Assembly (NCBI RefSeq): GCF_043641665.1
Contig: NC_092189.1
Coordinates: forward strand, 17,080,833 to 17,144,832
DNA length: 64,000 nt
Reading direction: 5' to 3'
From: Enoplosus armatus
Lineage: Eukaryota > Chordata > Actinopteri > Centrarchiformes > Enoplosidae
The notes under the pieces are model-generated. The model did no database searches, was not told the DNA's origin, and saw only the letters and a program-made list of their open reading frames with translations. Every line of letters starts with the position of its first letter. Position 1 is the stretch's first letter. Positions 52,066 through 63,480 of this stretch are shown one piece after another. The position numbers and the translations under genes are program-made.

Positions 52066-52212
52066 CTGGAGGCAGGCTGGCTCTCTTCCTCTTCTTGGTA
52101 TTCTCAGCAGTGTTTTCCAGAGGAGGACACTCTGTCACCAGTGGCCCACTGGAGCTGCTGAACTGGAGAGGGTCGTTGTTGGCTGCTGGATCATAGGGCA
52201 GAGCGTTGAGTC
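52066..52212 (-). CDS. enox2: enox2 coding exon A (N-terminal, upstream of the conserved ENOX block)
   Basis: Seen: read on the minus strand, an acceptor (tgtcttccag) precedes the exon and a donor (CAG then gtaccg) follows it. The 147 bases take two bases to finish a split codon, then 48 codons, then leave one base (phase 1 to phase 1). The frame reads LNALPYDPAANNDPLQF, a short serine run, GPLVTECPPLENTAEN, then a basic patch TKKRKRAS and LPP. The last base joins exon B as GAA, giving LPP-EGICNM with no stop. The segment is polar and disordered-looking, with no membrane segment or signal peptide. Inference: it belongs to enox2 because strand, phase and donor type match exon B, 33.1 kb downstream. 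I do not recognise it in the human ENOX2 protein as I remember it, so it may be a fish or isoform-specific N terminus. The KKRKR patch resembles a monopartite nuclear-localisation signal. The first codon is completed by an exon that I could not find. Reading past the donor adds a short tail and then a stop, so splicing is required. Confidence 0.72.
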
Positions 52213-52492
52213 CTGGAAGACATGAACACAGAAAGCCTCATTATAGTACCAGACCAAAGGGGAAAACACGGTGAAACATGAAAACGAGAAAGCAGCACGA
52301 GGTTCCAGCACTGCTGTGCTTTTCATGTCCAAAGCCTGTGGGCTTCATTCAGACACACATCACCGAAGACCTCATCAAGTCTTTTATTTCAGTGACAATA
52401 ATGACGGTGGCACAATGGTCAGGATTCAATACAACCAAATAAAAAAAAATAGAAATGCAATTCAGTTAGAAATTTTAACAAAAATTTCCATC

Positions 52493-52700
52493 TGCTGAAG
52501 ATCATGCAATATGATCAAAAGCTCCACCACAGCTACTAAATAGAGTTTGTGGTGAGATTGCTTTCTCAACTACTGCCAAGGTCAAGACCTTCAAGTGCTC
52601 TGGAAAAAAAAAATAGAAATTTGAATATCTACATCAAAAACTCCAGAACAGCTGCTAAATGGACCTTATGGTGAGATTGTTTCCCCAACTGAAATTAAAC
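52493..52700 (+). repeat. two units of the agatcatgcaatatgatc...agctccagaac repeat in tandem
   Basis: Unit 1 (about 52493-52580) carries gaagatcatgcaatatgatc, aagctccaccacagctacta and gtggtgagattgctttctca. Unit 2 (about 52625-52700) carries aaaaactccagaacagctgc and atggtgagattgtttcccca. Both match the single unit near 27640. It lies 280-500 bases upstream, in transcript sense, of exon A. Confidence 0.75.
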
Positions 52701-52728
52701 TGTAAGGACTTATATGTGGATACAAAAT

Positions 52729-52931
52729 ACAGCTGAAAAAATTAGTCGATTAATAGATTACTCAATTGGCAAATTTGATCATCGATGAAGTCTTTTTCGT
52801 TTCTTTTCTTTTTTTTTTTTTTACAAAAATGCAGAAAATTTGGTTTCAGCTTCTCAAATGTGAGAATGTGCTACTTTTTCTTGTCTTACATGACTCAATA
52901 TCTTTAGGTTTTGAACTTTGGTCTATTAGGA
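52729..52931 (-). mobile_element. palindrome-ended short element, copy 13
   Basis: Starts acagctgaaaaaattagtcg with attaatagattactcaatt; then cttctcaaatgtgagaatgt, acatgactcaatatctttag and gaactttggtctattaggag. A T-run lies in the middle; the far end is missing. Confidence 0.8.
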
Positions 52932-55886
52932 GAAAATCTTTGGAGCGAGTAGAGACCAAGAAATTGTGGATATTCAAATCAATTTTTAAAAAGTGACACT
53001 TTTCTGTATTATTATTTTCTGCACCAGAATATTTCTGTCCTGATCTCAGACACAGAGGAAGCACAATGATAGACTAGTTGGATGACTTCTGAATCAATAT
53101 TTTGTGCATGCGCTGACACACCGACACATACTCCCTTCTCGTCCGATCAAGGTCAATTTTAACAAGGCCAAAAAGATAAGTAAATATAAAAAAATATGGT
53201 GGAAATACCAGTAAGAATGTTTATCTGAACGAATGCTCCACAGAAATCTCTTCCTAATTTGAACAGTGATGTAAAGGTAGTTCAACACTGTAAGAAAAAT
53301 TCAAGCTCAGACATACTGTATAATGAGGCCAATGTATCAGGTTTTCTCCAGCATTTCTTCTTTGCTCACTGTTTTCTAACTATAACAGAATCAACTGTCG
53401 AACCAGGAATACAAGACAATAAGGACACTTAGACCCATAAGTAATGAAAACAAAAGTAATGTTGAGATTGCTCCAGAGTCCTAACAAATGATAAACAACT
53501 TAACTTGTGTTTTCTGCTTAATGTATCAACTATTCCTCACTCTTTCTAAAGAGTTGCGTATTTGTTTATAATTCAGAGCAGGGTCCTGGGGAGACTCGGT
53601 CTACATTCATGAAAAATTCATGACACTTCTTTGTGCACAGATTTGTTTTTCCCTCTATAGCACGACAGATCAGAGGCCCCACTTTAGTGCAGCTCTATCA
53701 GAGGTCCGCAGGACCCTAATCAGTTAGTATCAAACTCAGACAATGCTGTAAATGCCAACGTCTTTATTAAGGATTTTAACTGTTGTCTGCTTTTTTAAAA
53801 ATCTACTTTACAAAGTAGACTCTTACATTATGTTTAGACACTGCGATTTTGGAAGAATGCTTTCATTGAGGTGTGAATTTTCTTGTTTCCATGTAAGACA
53901 GGATGCAATGAGGTTTTCCTGCATCAAACGTGTTTTTGTTTGCATGTAATTCAGTTGGTCAATAGCAAAAAAAAGCTTGATTAGTAGCTTAACAGAGAGA
54001 CAATTCATACACTCAGAGAAAGAAAGAAAAAGGGAGGTAGAAAGAGAGTAGGAGAGCATCAATTCTTACATTTCTCAAATATTTTAAGTCTAATCTGTCA
54101 CAGAACTCTACAAAAATATTAAGGTGCTCTAATGAAAATACTGATGTGGGTTCAAAGTCACCTTATATGAGCTACAATATTTTCCATATTTCTTCAGTAA
54201 TTATGGTTTTCAGCATGCAATGAGAAACTGGATAAACAAATGAGGCCTTAAAATACATTAAACCTGTGTGGGAGATTTGTTAGATTTAGGCGAGAGGACT
54301 GTGTATTTGCTGCAGAGTCAGTCTAAATAGATCTTCTGTCTGAGCTCACACGCATCTCTTAAGTCGATCGCTGCTCAGCATCAATCTGTCACACTTCTTT
54401 ATAAGATGGCCGTCAATAGTCTAGAGGGTGAAATAAATCCATTACTCTGCCAATGGTAACTCTGTCACCAATAAACAGCTACAGTTTACGTTTAAAAAGA
54501 GACAGCCTCTCAGTCAGTGGCATGAGAGTTCCCATGAAGAAAGGCCAAGAGAAACCATGGAAAGAGTGAAGCAGTTCTGAACAGCTGACAGGGAAATACC
54601 ACTCGGCTTCAGCAGTTACAGTGTTATTCCAGTTCAAGATCAAGGCAAGATGTTACTGTTACTCAGTGGCGAGTTTGTCTGAAAATTTCACAACTCTGTC
54701 TCCTAAATAGACGCTAGAGAGAACAAGACCTCTAAATGTGTGTATAATGTGACGAGTGCAGCGGAAAAAGGATGAATCAAGAAGGAATACATTTGTTGCT
54801 CTCAAATGTGTGATTTAAAACTGATGCAGAGCTACACTACTGACTGCACCCAGTACATTTTATGTGAATTTCCGTACCTTATCTGGCTCTGGAGTGATAG
54901 GCGTTACTACATTATAAAACTTTGAGGCTAAAGTGGGAAAAAAAAAGCATAGATTCAGCCTCAATGGAACAGCTTTTGGCTGTACATTGTTATTTTATCA
55001 GAAGCTTGGTTCTCTGGGTTTGAGTTTTGGAACAGTTGCCAGTGTTCAGAACCAGTAATCGGCAGTTATGGTCCACAGCAGAGATATATGTTGATGTAAA
55101 AATGAAGGGTGGGAACACAGCTTAGGACTAGGAGTCTTTTTCTGTGTGTGTGAGTGTAAAGCTGTATATTAAGAATGTCTTTGCTGGGTCATCGCCCCTG
55201 TCTGCTGTGCTACTCGTTTGTCTGTAGGCTGATGGATGGCGTGTTTAAGTTTCAACATCTGGCCAGAGGGAGGAGTGATGTCAGTGAGTATCACTCCCCG
55301 GGGGAGGAAGGAGAATAAATACCAGGAGGCTGGGTGGAGACAGGTGGAGGCTTTAGGCAGAAGGGCTGCAGAGTAAATTAAGGAAATGAAAATGCTGAAG
55401 TAAGACACTAACTTTATGCTCTGTGGCCTCAGGACGGAATACAAGAAATACCACAAATGAAAGTGACCTGATCTTACATCAAGGATGCATTAACAACATG
55501 CCTCATTAATGGTACAGAGAGCCAGGAGAAGACTACCATTAGAATACGTAATGAAACTCAGTGGGTCATTAAAACACCATTTAACTACCTTAAATGTGAA
55601 ACAAACTAGTTCTTCTATCTGTGGAGAATGTGGAGAAATGTGTGCTGAATATGACGTCCCCATATTATAAATAAGACAGTTCAATAACACACTTAATCAA
55701 AAAGCAAATCTATAAACTAGTCCCGAGGGGTTAAAACAGACAATAATGGCTTGATTCATCCAATCACACAAATAGCCTTGTAATATAAAAAACTTAAGGC
55801 TGATCCTGTGATTTGCATAGAAATACGAATTTTCTGATGTTGACAAACCTTTAACAACCTTAATTATTATTATTTGTATATCCTAG

Positions 55887-55980
55887 ACAGCTGAAATTAT
55901 TAGTCAATTAATTGTTTAGTTGATGGACAGAAGCTTAATTGGCAACAGTTTTAATATGTTTGATAATTGTGGTAATTTAT
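55887..55980 (-). mobile_element. palindrome-ended short element, copy 14 (end fragment)
   Basis: acagctgaaattattagtca, attaattgtttagttgatgg and aattggcaacagttttaata match one end of the family. Confidence 0.7.
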
Positions 55981-58900
55981 TGCAATACGTAAATATTTGC
56001 GGTCTTCTCAGTAATGCCTCAATTCAGTGTCAGAGTGAAATCTCATGGTGCTGTGGTGAACATCTCAAATAATATGTAAGCATCAGTCTGGGAGAGATAC
56101 ACTAATTACAGGGCATAGAGGTAGAGCCGGTTTACTCCAACACAGAATATTAAATATGAGAGCCATTACATAATGAGTTCATAATTTATTTTTTAATAAT
56201 GTCTTCAAGGCATATTGGCATCTGTGGGATCAAACCTGTGATCTTTTGTAGAGATCACAGCTTTAACTACAGCTGTGCTCAGCGGCAATGATTCTCTCTG
56301 CAACACGTTTGTATAATTCTCCTATAGTCCTTATTCTAACTCTTATCAGCTAATAATCCAAACAGTACAGTATGAATAATGCAGAGCATAAGAAAATGTG
56401 CATGAGCACAACACTGCAGGTACGTGTTTAAGTGGGGGGGCTGCCTAAGCAGTGGACCATTAATCTATGATGGCACTGAGAAACATATAGAGGCCATACT
56501 GCACGTTCATTCATCCGAACAAGGCAAAGGGCCAGATGGTGGCACACAACATCAACATAACCTCAACCGTAGAAGTAAATTTGCTTCTCTGACTATTTCA
56601 CTTCATTACAAAACCATAACTGTCAACAAACTGCCTTTCAGCTCCACTGATTTGTATCATCAAACAGGCTAAGTGGCTGAGCACATTCACCTATCAGGAT
56701 AAAATCTGAAGACGTATCGACTTTTCATGCTGAACATCAAAAACCTTGCAGGGAAGTAGTATTGTATAAAAGACTTTCCATATTCTCCAAGCTTACGGGT
56801 TCCCCTCCCCTTTAAAAAATCAATTAGAAGTCAATCAGCAGGAAGTTGTTAGACATTTTCAGAAGAGCAATTAATATATTATGTGGTCAAAAGATACACA
56901 GAGACACACAGGAAAATGCTTTTACAAATACAACTTTAGCTAATTTTTCATCAATCAACAAACTGTTTTAGCATCAATTCCAATGACAATGCATATAGTT
57001 AAATCCCACGTTGTTAATGTATAAGTCACAGCAGAAATGCAGACCATGTAGAAGACATGTGGTTGATGTGGGAAGGGCATCAAATCCTTCAAATAACGCA
57101 TTAAAAAAGATTCAAATTCAAATTGTCCATCACCAATACATTAGAACATGCAGGTCACAAGTCACATTCTGATAACGTTCAAAATTAGGCTGCAAAGCTG
57201 TGGGTCGTAGTAAAGTGACAGTCACTGGCTAAGACTCTGCGTCCTGTTGGGTGGCAGCTGGCAAGTCTTCAAACAGGATCCCAAATTAGCCTTTGGTCAC
57301 CTGAAAGGTTACCGATGAAACAACAGTCACAAGACCTCCATTAGGTCTCTGTAAAAAGGTTTCTACACAGATCCGTCACCATGACAAATTGAGATATTGC
57401 TCTATTCATAGCCTGGAGCGTCCATCAGAACAGCAGAGCATGTTCTTGCCCAGAACTATGGGCACGAGCTCCGAGCTTCCTAAAAAAAGGTAGCTGACTG
57501 AGAAGTTATGAGTGCCCTCAGCAGATGAATAAACAAGGTGTCTGACTGATGTGGCTTATCAATGGATGGCAAAGCATGCAAAGCAGCTGTGGTATTCTCA
57601 TGAGGCTATTAGCCAAGCTTTTCACTTCCTGTGTATTTATAGCAAAGACTAAGAGCAGTTAAAACAACAGGCAGTTCATACAAGTGGTGGATACACAGGA
57701 CCATTTTATGTACAGCTGCACCGTCCCACAGGCTTTGCTCATTTTAATAAAGAAAATGAATGTCTGACTTAATAGGTTGTTCAAGCTGTGGTCAGCAATG
57801 GTTCACACTTCAAATAACAGATTGTTATCATCAAAACCAGAAGCCATTAAGGTGGTAGCAAGGACTGAAAACTTGGAAATTCAGGGATAATAACATTAAT
57901 CCATCATTTCAATCTTACAAATGCTAATACAGGCTATATTTTTTGAGTGACAAATGTATTTTTTCTAATACAACACAAATGTTTAGAGAGCCTTCACAAT
58001 CCTATGTAGACTAATTAATGCCAAACAAAAGACATATAGTTATATATGTAAATTTCTGCGAGGTTATGATCTGCTTGTTCAACAAGTTTTTGATAAATTG
58101 CTCATTCAGTCTCCTTTATTGGCAGATTTTGTTGCACCAATTTCTCCCCGATATAGTGGACGTACTATATCCACTCCAGCTTGTCTGCTGATCTACAGAT
58201 TGCAACACTGGCTGGTTGTGGGTGTTCATTCATCTGCTGTCAAATAGTTCCATGATAAAATTGAACGTTGAGAAAATTGGGATTGACTATGTTTATTACT
58301 CAGATTGTTCACATTCCATTGTACAGAGCCTTTTGGATTAATGCCGCTCAAACTTCCAGTTAGTCATTCATTAACATGACATTTACATAGTATAGATATT
58401 AGCATCTCTTTGGACATAGTTTTTCCAACGGATACATTCAAAGTACTGTCAAAACAGTTGCATAGGGATCTCAGAGAAATTCAAAGAAACTGCAGTGATG
58501 AATATTCATCACCACTAATACTGCCACAAAACCTTCACCTTCAAAGACTGTTTAGTTTTAATTACTTAAAAAATCTTATCATCAACAGGACTGTTGAGCC
58601 CGTTCTGGCTAGTAATTAAGTGCCAACTAGAATAAAATGCAGGAAGAAAACTTTTAACTCTGAAATAAATGTCAGTTTCAAAATACAAACAATATATACG
58701 GTAGCAAATATAGAAGTTTTCTACTATTAGTGTGTTAACGCATCCTAATCAATAAAGAAGTGAGAATATCCAGGATATTTGGCAATTTGCATCTTTAAGT
58801 AAATGTCGGAGGCACCAATCAGACTTAATATCATGATAAGTACTGTAGAAAGAATTATGTTCTTACAATTGGGACTTTGGTAAAGGTTAATCTATTCCCT

Positions 58901-59969
58901 GATGTTGTGATGACATTTTGAAACGATGCTAGCATTGGAACATCTCATTGTGCATTTACGAATTTCCCCCTGCTCTGCATGTGATATAAAAAGTCTACCA
59001 ATACATTGGCATATGGAGCTGGAACACATTGTGACATATAAAAAGGGCAAAACACAAAATGCAAAAGTTTATTAATGTGAAAGGAGGGCAATTAATTTTT
59101 GTTTTCCGCTCCTGAGAACATTAAAGTTTGTCAATATTTTCAGAGTTCACTTCTGCTGTGCTTCAAACAAGCTCAGATTAAACATGCACATTGAAGAGCA
59201 CTAGCTCACCGTAATCATGTCATGACTATTCATAACATCAGTGACAAGGAAAAAATTCCTCCTCTGTCATTCCTCTAAGCCCCAGGGAATTCACTGAAGG
59301 TTAATTTATTTAAATCTCCCATCCACTCATCTCTATTCCATTAAACTCACTAAGAATCTTTGGTTTGCAGTCTAATCCGCTTTCTACTGTCAAAGGCCCG
59401 TGCCCTTCTGCAATGTAGTGAGTGAGTGTGTGTGTGTTAACAAGACAACACAGCAGTTGATAAGGTCATGTTGGCTTACACATGCATGCGCAATGTCTTC
59501 TGAGAGCAATGCTCAACGTTGGACTAATAAGTCTACGAAGCGCTCATGGTAGGAGGCAATAAAGTCAAAAAGTAGGTTCCTCCCTGGAGAACTGTTCTTT
59601 TTGTGCTGTCCTCAAGGGCCCAGACTGTCTAAGCTCTTACCATCTGGCCTCTGCTTTGAAAGACAGGATACTTTAATGCATGCAGTGTATGGTCAGATCA
59701 AGATACCAACAATTAGGCTGCGGTACAAAGGATATCTTGGCTATGTGGGTGATCGCTGTATCATTATTACAGCATGGCACACGTTATGACTGGCACGGAC
59801 GCTCTTTTGCTAATGACTTTGGGAACGCTCACCCTTCCCTGAAATAGTTGGTGAAGCTATTTGCAGTCTGTTAGTAAAACATCCAGCCTATGTCAATGTG
59901 CTCTTGTGTTCCAGAGGAATGGCTAATGAGAGGCTCGTTGGCTCTTGAGCAATGGCAAGCTTGAGATCT

Positions 59970-60003
59970 GTGTGTGCGTGTGTGTGTGTGTGTGTTTGTG
60001 TGT
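59970..60003. repeat. (TG)n microsatellite, interrupted
   Basis: TG units with single-base interruptions (gtgtgcgtgtg and tgtttgtgtg). Confidence 0.9.
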
Positions 60004-61869
60004 CTGGTTACGGACATGACCGGCTGTGAATGGTCATCTCTAAAGCACACTTGGCTCGACAACTGACTTTTATTGTACGTCCATTCTTTGCACATCAGGG
60101 GATTCACTTTGAAACTTTACTTTCTGAGACTTGAACACAGTGGCTCAGACTGCTGTAAAGTAGTGCCTCTCTTTGAGGTTGCACATGCACTGTTTCGCTG
60201 ACCAACTGCGCATTTACAATAGGTAGCTGAACTAATGCTTCGTCAAGCTCTTGATCCTGTGACAAACACTATTTAAAGCAAACATGGGCGCTCCTTAAGA
60301 GTAAGGTGCAAGTCATTCCTCCTAATTAAAACAGGATTAGGTCGCAGAGGGGACTGACTGTTCTTTTAGGGCTTTAAATGTATATCACCATCTTTTGGCA
60401 CCGTCTGCTAGTCCATAAACCTTCACTTCATGTTATGCCACGTCTTGTTCTCACCCATCTGTCTTCTCAAACATAAGCTTCTCTTAATTATGCCTTTCTC
60501 TTCACTCCAGTGCCATCATTTTTTTTTTCCTTATTCGCTGCCTGTTCTGAAATCTCAACTGCTCTATAATTTGCTTTAGACCACCTATATTTCATCCTTG
60601 TGTGGGAATGGCCGGCAACAGAGGACACAAGAGATTTATGATGAGCAGCTGACACAAGCTTTTAAAAGCAGCTACATGTATGCTGCACTGGAGTCCAACT
60701 GTAGTCTTTCAATAGCAGCGGTTTGCCCATGTAAAACAGCAGCTTTTTGATATTTGATATTTCAAATGTAAAAAGGAGAAAAGACCATAATAAAGTAGGA
60801 AGAGAAAGGAAACGGACACTGGGGAAAAAACCCAAAAGGGTCAGTGTTGTCTAAAATGGAAATTTCGTTCTTGGATTAAGTATTTCCGTCTTTAATTTCC
60901 TGCATTGTTAATGCTAATATTCTCGACTCAAAGCACCAGGCTCTTTTCATTTCATATCATTTCAGTCATTTTCTGCCTCAATTGTCTATACTTACAGCAG
61001 TAGAGCGATACATTCACCTAAAACATTTCTTTTTCTAAATGGGTGTTTTTAAGGTTTTCTCACTTTCAATATAATAACCTAAGGCCACCAGGATGGGAAA
61101 CATACATTTCTTCTGAAGCGGTGGTAATTAGTCCTTATTTCAGTAATTACCTTCTCCAAGAGCATTGAGCCAGATGAGACAAATTTGATGTCTGTAATAA
61201 TCCATAAATATAATAAATGTGTAACAGGTTACAGTTCAAAAAAAGGAATAATAATGAAATGGAAAACTGAGCCCTGCAGTCAGTGACGCATTAAAATTTG
61301 CGTCATTGTGCTAAATCAAGTCATAGCCATTGCAAAAGAAAAAAAATTCCTGACTCACAGTCGGTGTCACAACTTCACAGATTTCTTTGCAAACCATGTT
61401 TTAGTTTGGTTTTGAAAAGCATGCCCACACCTTGTCAGTACACTTCAGAACATCCCAGAGGCTGTACTTAGTTTCAAGGAGAGCAGATAAGAAGCCGTAT
61501 TCCCTTGTGTGTCAATTAATACTTGAAAAAAGTGCTCCTTAGTTGTTTGTATTGTTTGCCTGGTGCACGCAGTCTCCTCTCTCTTCCCCTCTCTGAAATG
61601 AGAATGAGTGCAATTGAATCCGTATCCAAATGTATCACACCCCCTGAGTGACAATACAAGAGAGATCTCGGCGCTCTGGATGCAACAGCCCATTTTCAAA
61701 AGACAATTCTTCGCCTTTGATGCTATTTTCGGGATGTAGCAACCATACAGGTCTGAAGAGAAGAATTACCAGATGGCTACTTGTCATTCTCCATGAGTTG
61801 AAGCTCTGAATTCTAGTCCAGGAAGCTGAAGTCCTCACTGTGAAGTCTGATGTTGATCACGACATATAA

Positions 61870-62037
61870 TGCCTTGATATAACCACTGATTGGTGTACAA
61901 GTGATAGTACTTTTTCCTTTCAGTAGTTAAACTAGACATTTTTGTGAAAACAGATCTGAATCACTGCTCAAGCGTTGACAGTCATGTTGGCAGTATTTCA
62001 AGGATTGTCTTGTGATAAATTATATGATGTGGGATAC
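61870..62037 (+). repeat. direct duplication, copy 1
   Basis: tgccttgatataaccactga, ttggtgtacaagtgatagta, ttttcctttcagtagttaaa, then gcagtatttcaaggattgtc and gatgtgggatac. Partner at 62582-62719, about 700 bases away in the same orientation. Confidence 0.85.
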
Positions 62038-62581
62038 TTCTCTTAGATTTCACTTATATAGACATTTATACATTGAGACCACATTTTCCATAAAGGCCTT
62101 TTTTGTACCTTTTTGCCCTCTCAGTACAGACGTGCTAACATTTGGAGCTGTAAGTGCAATAAATAATATTTAGTCACACATGAAAAGTGCTAATGGACCC
62201 TGTGGCAGAAAATGTCAGCACTCATTGTCTGAAGCCTCTTGTTGTTTTGTCACTGGAAAATGGGAGTGAATGTGTTTGTGGGAATTATTCACTGAAGCAA
62301 GAGAAACTTCTTCCTGTAATGACCAGGGAGCAAGTCAGGAAATATTAATTCCACAAGCTGCCACACTGAAATTTAAGACATAAATAAAGCAAATGCCCAA
62401 AGAGGGGCACAAGAGTGCAAACATCTTTCTTTTACTTTGAGGAGGCTGGGAGCAGCTGAGGTCACGACAGGTTGCACCCAGTCAAGTAAACATCCACTTA
62501 GGAACACAATGATTTATTTGATTTATTCAAATGCTTTGGGTTTCCACTGATGCATGCTAAAGCTAAGAGGGACACATATGC

Positions 62582-62719
62582 TGCCTTGATATAACCGCTG
62601 ATTGGTATACAGTGATACTTTTTCCTTTTTCCTTTCAGTGGTTAAACGAGAGAGTTTTGTTATGTATGCAGTATTGCAAGTGTTGATTCTGTTGTGATGA
62701 ATGAGATAATGGAGGATAC
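62582..62719 (+). repeat. direct duplication, copy 2
   Basis: tgccttgatataaccgctga, ttggtatacagtgatacttt, tttcctttcagtggttaaac, then gcagtattgcaagtgttgat and aatggaggatac. Internally shorter than copy 1; the tttttcc word is locally doubled here. Confidence 0.85.
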
Positions 62720-62748
62720 TACACAATTTCTGCAAGTTTAAAAACCTC

Positions 62749-62760
62749 TCTCTCTCTCTT
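62749..62760. repeat. (CT)n short run
   Basis: About six CT units adjoining copy 2 of the direct duplication. Confidence 0.8.
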
Positions 62761-63064
62761 AAGGTCTCTTCTGTCAGTGTTCTCACAACTAATTCCTTCA
62801 CTTTTCGTGCGTACAGCCGAGTGCAACACCATGGACGAACTCTTGGAAATACTGTGTGAATAGAGCGCTGCAGGAATGAGTCCTAAAACCCTTAAATTAG
62901 TTAGCATTTTTACACTTCCCGTTCCCTCATCTCGAAGTCAATGGGTTTCTTGAATGGGTTTTTGGTGAGATGCCTGAAATGAGGTCTGTGGTTAACACAA
63001 GCTTAAGAGGTTTTCATATTTTGTTCTTCGACATAAAATACGTCAGTAGATACCCCACTTTTTT

Positions 63065-63480
63065 TTGAGGGTTTTACGTGTCTTAAAAAAGGCAGTTGCT
63101 AACAAATGGCCAAGTGAGACTACAGTGGGTGTGGCAGACATTAACGTCTTCCTGCCGAACACGGAAAGTCATCTACTCACTAGTCCGCCTTTACAGCCTT
63201 GTTGTGTTTATACTCCATATCTATCTGTCTATATATCTATATATATTCTCTTAAAAGTTAAGCTCAGTGGTGGTGATGTTGAAGTCATGCGACCGTGGTG
63301 TAGTTTGTTTATAGCCTAATGTTAGCGTTTTACTTCTGGCAATTCCATTTACGCTTCAAAAATCACAAAAGTGGTGTTCACGTGAAGATTATCTTGCTGA
63401 ACAAAACCTGTAAGTATCATAAACGTTTGTTTGCCACAGAGCTTATTTTCGACAATAATCCAAAATCCCATTTTTGCTGT
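63065..63480 (+). mobile_element. probable fish interspersed repeat, class unknown
   Basis: The stretch with gcagttgctaacaaatggcc, cattaacgtcttcctgccga, catctactcactagtccgcc and, later, tgctgaacaaaacctgtaag and acagagcttattttcgacaa is wording I recall recurring in unrelated fish genes. It has longer open frames than its surroundings, but their products (rich in Y, S, C, I) do not look like a protein. The (TATC)-like run at 63223-63246 divides it. Confidence 0.4.
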
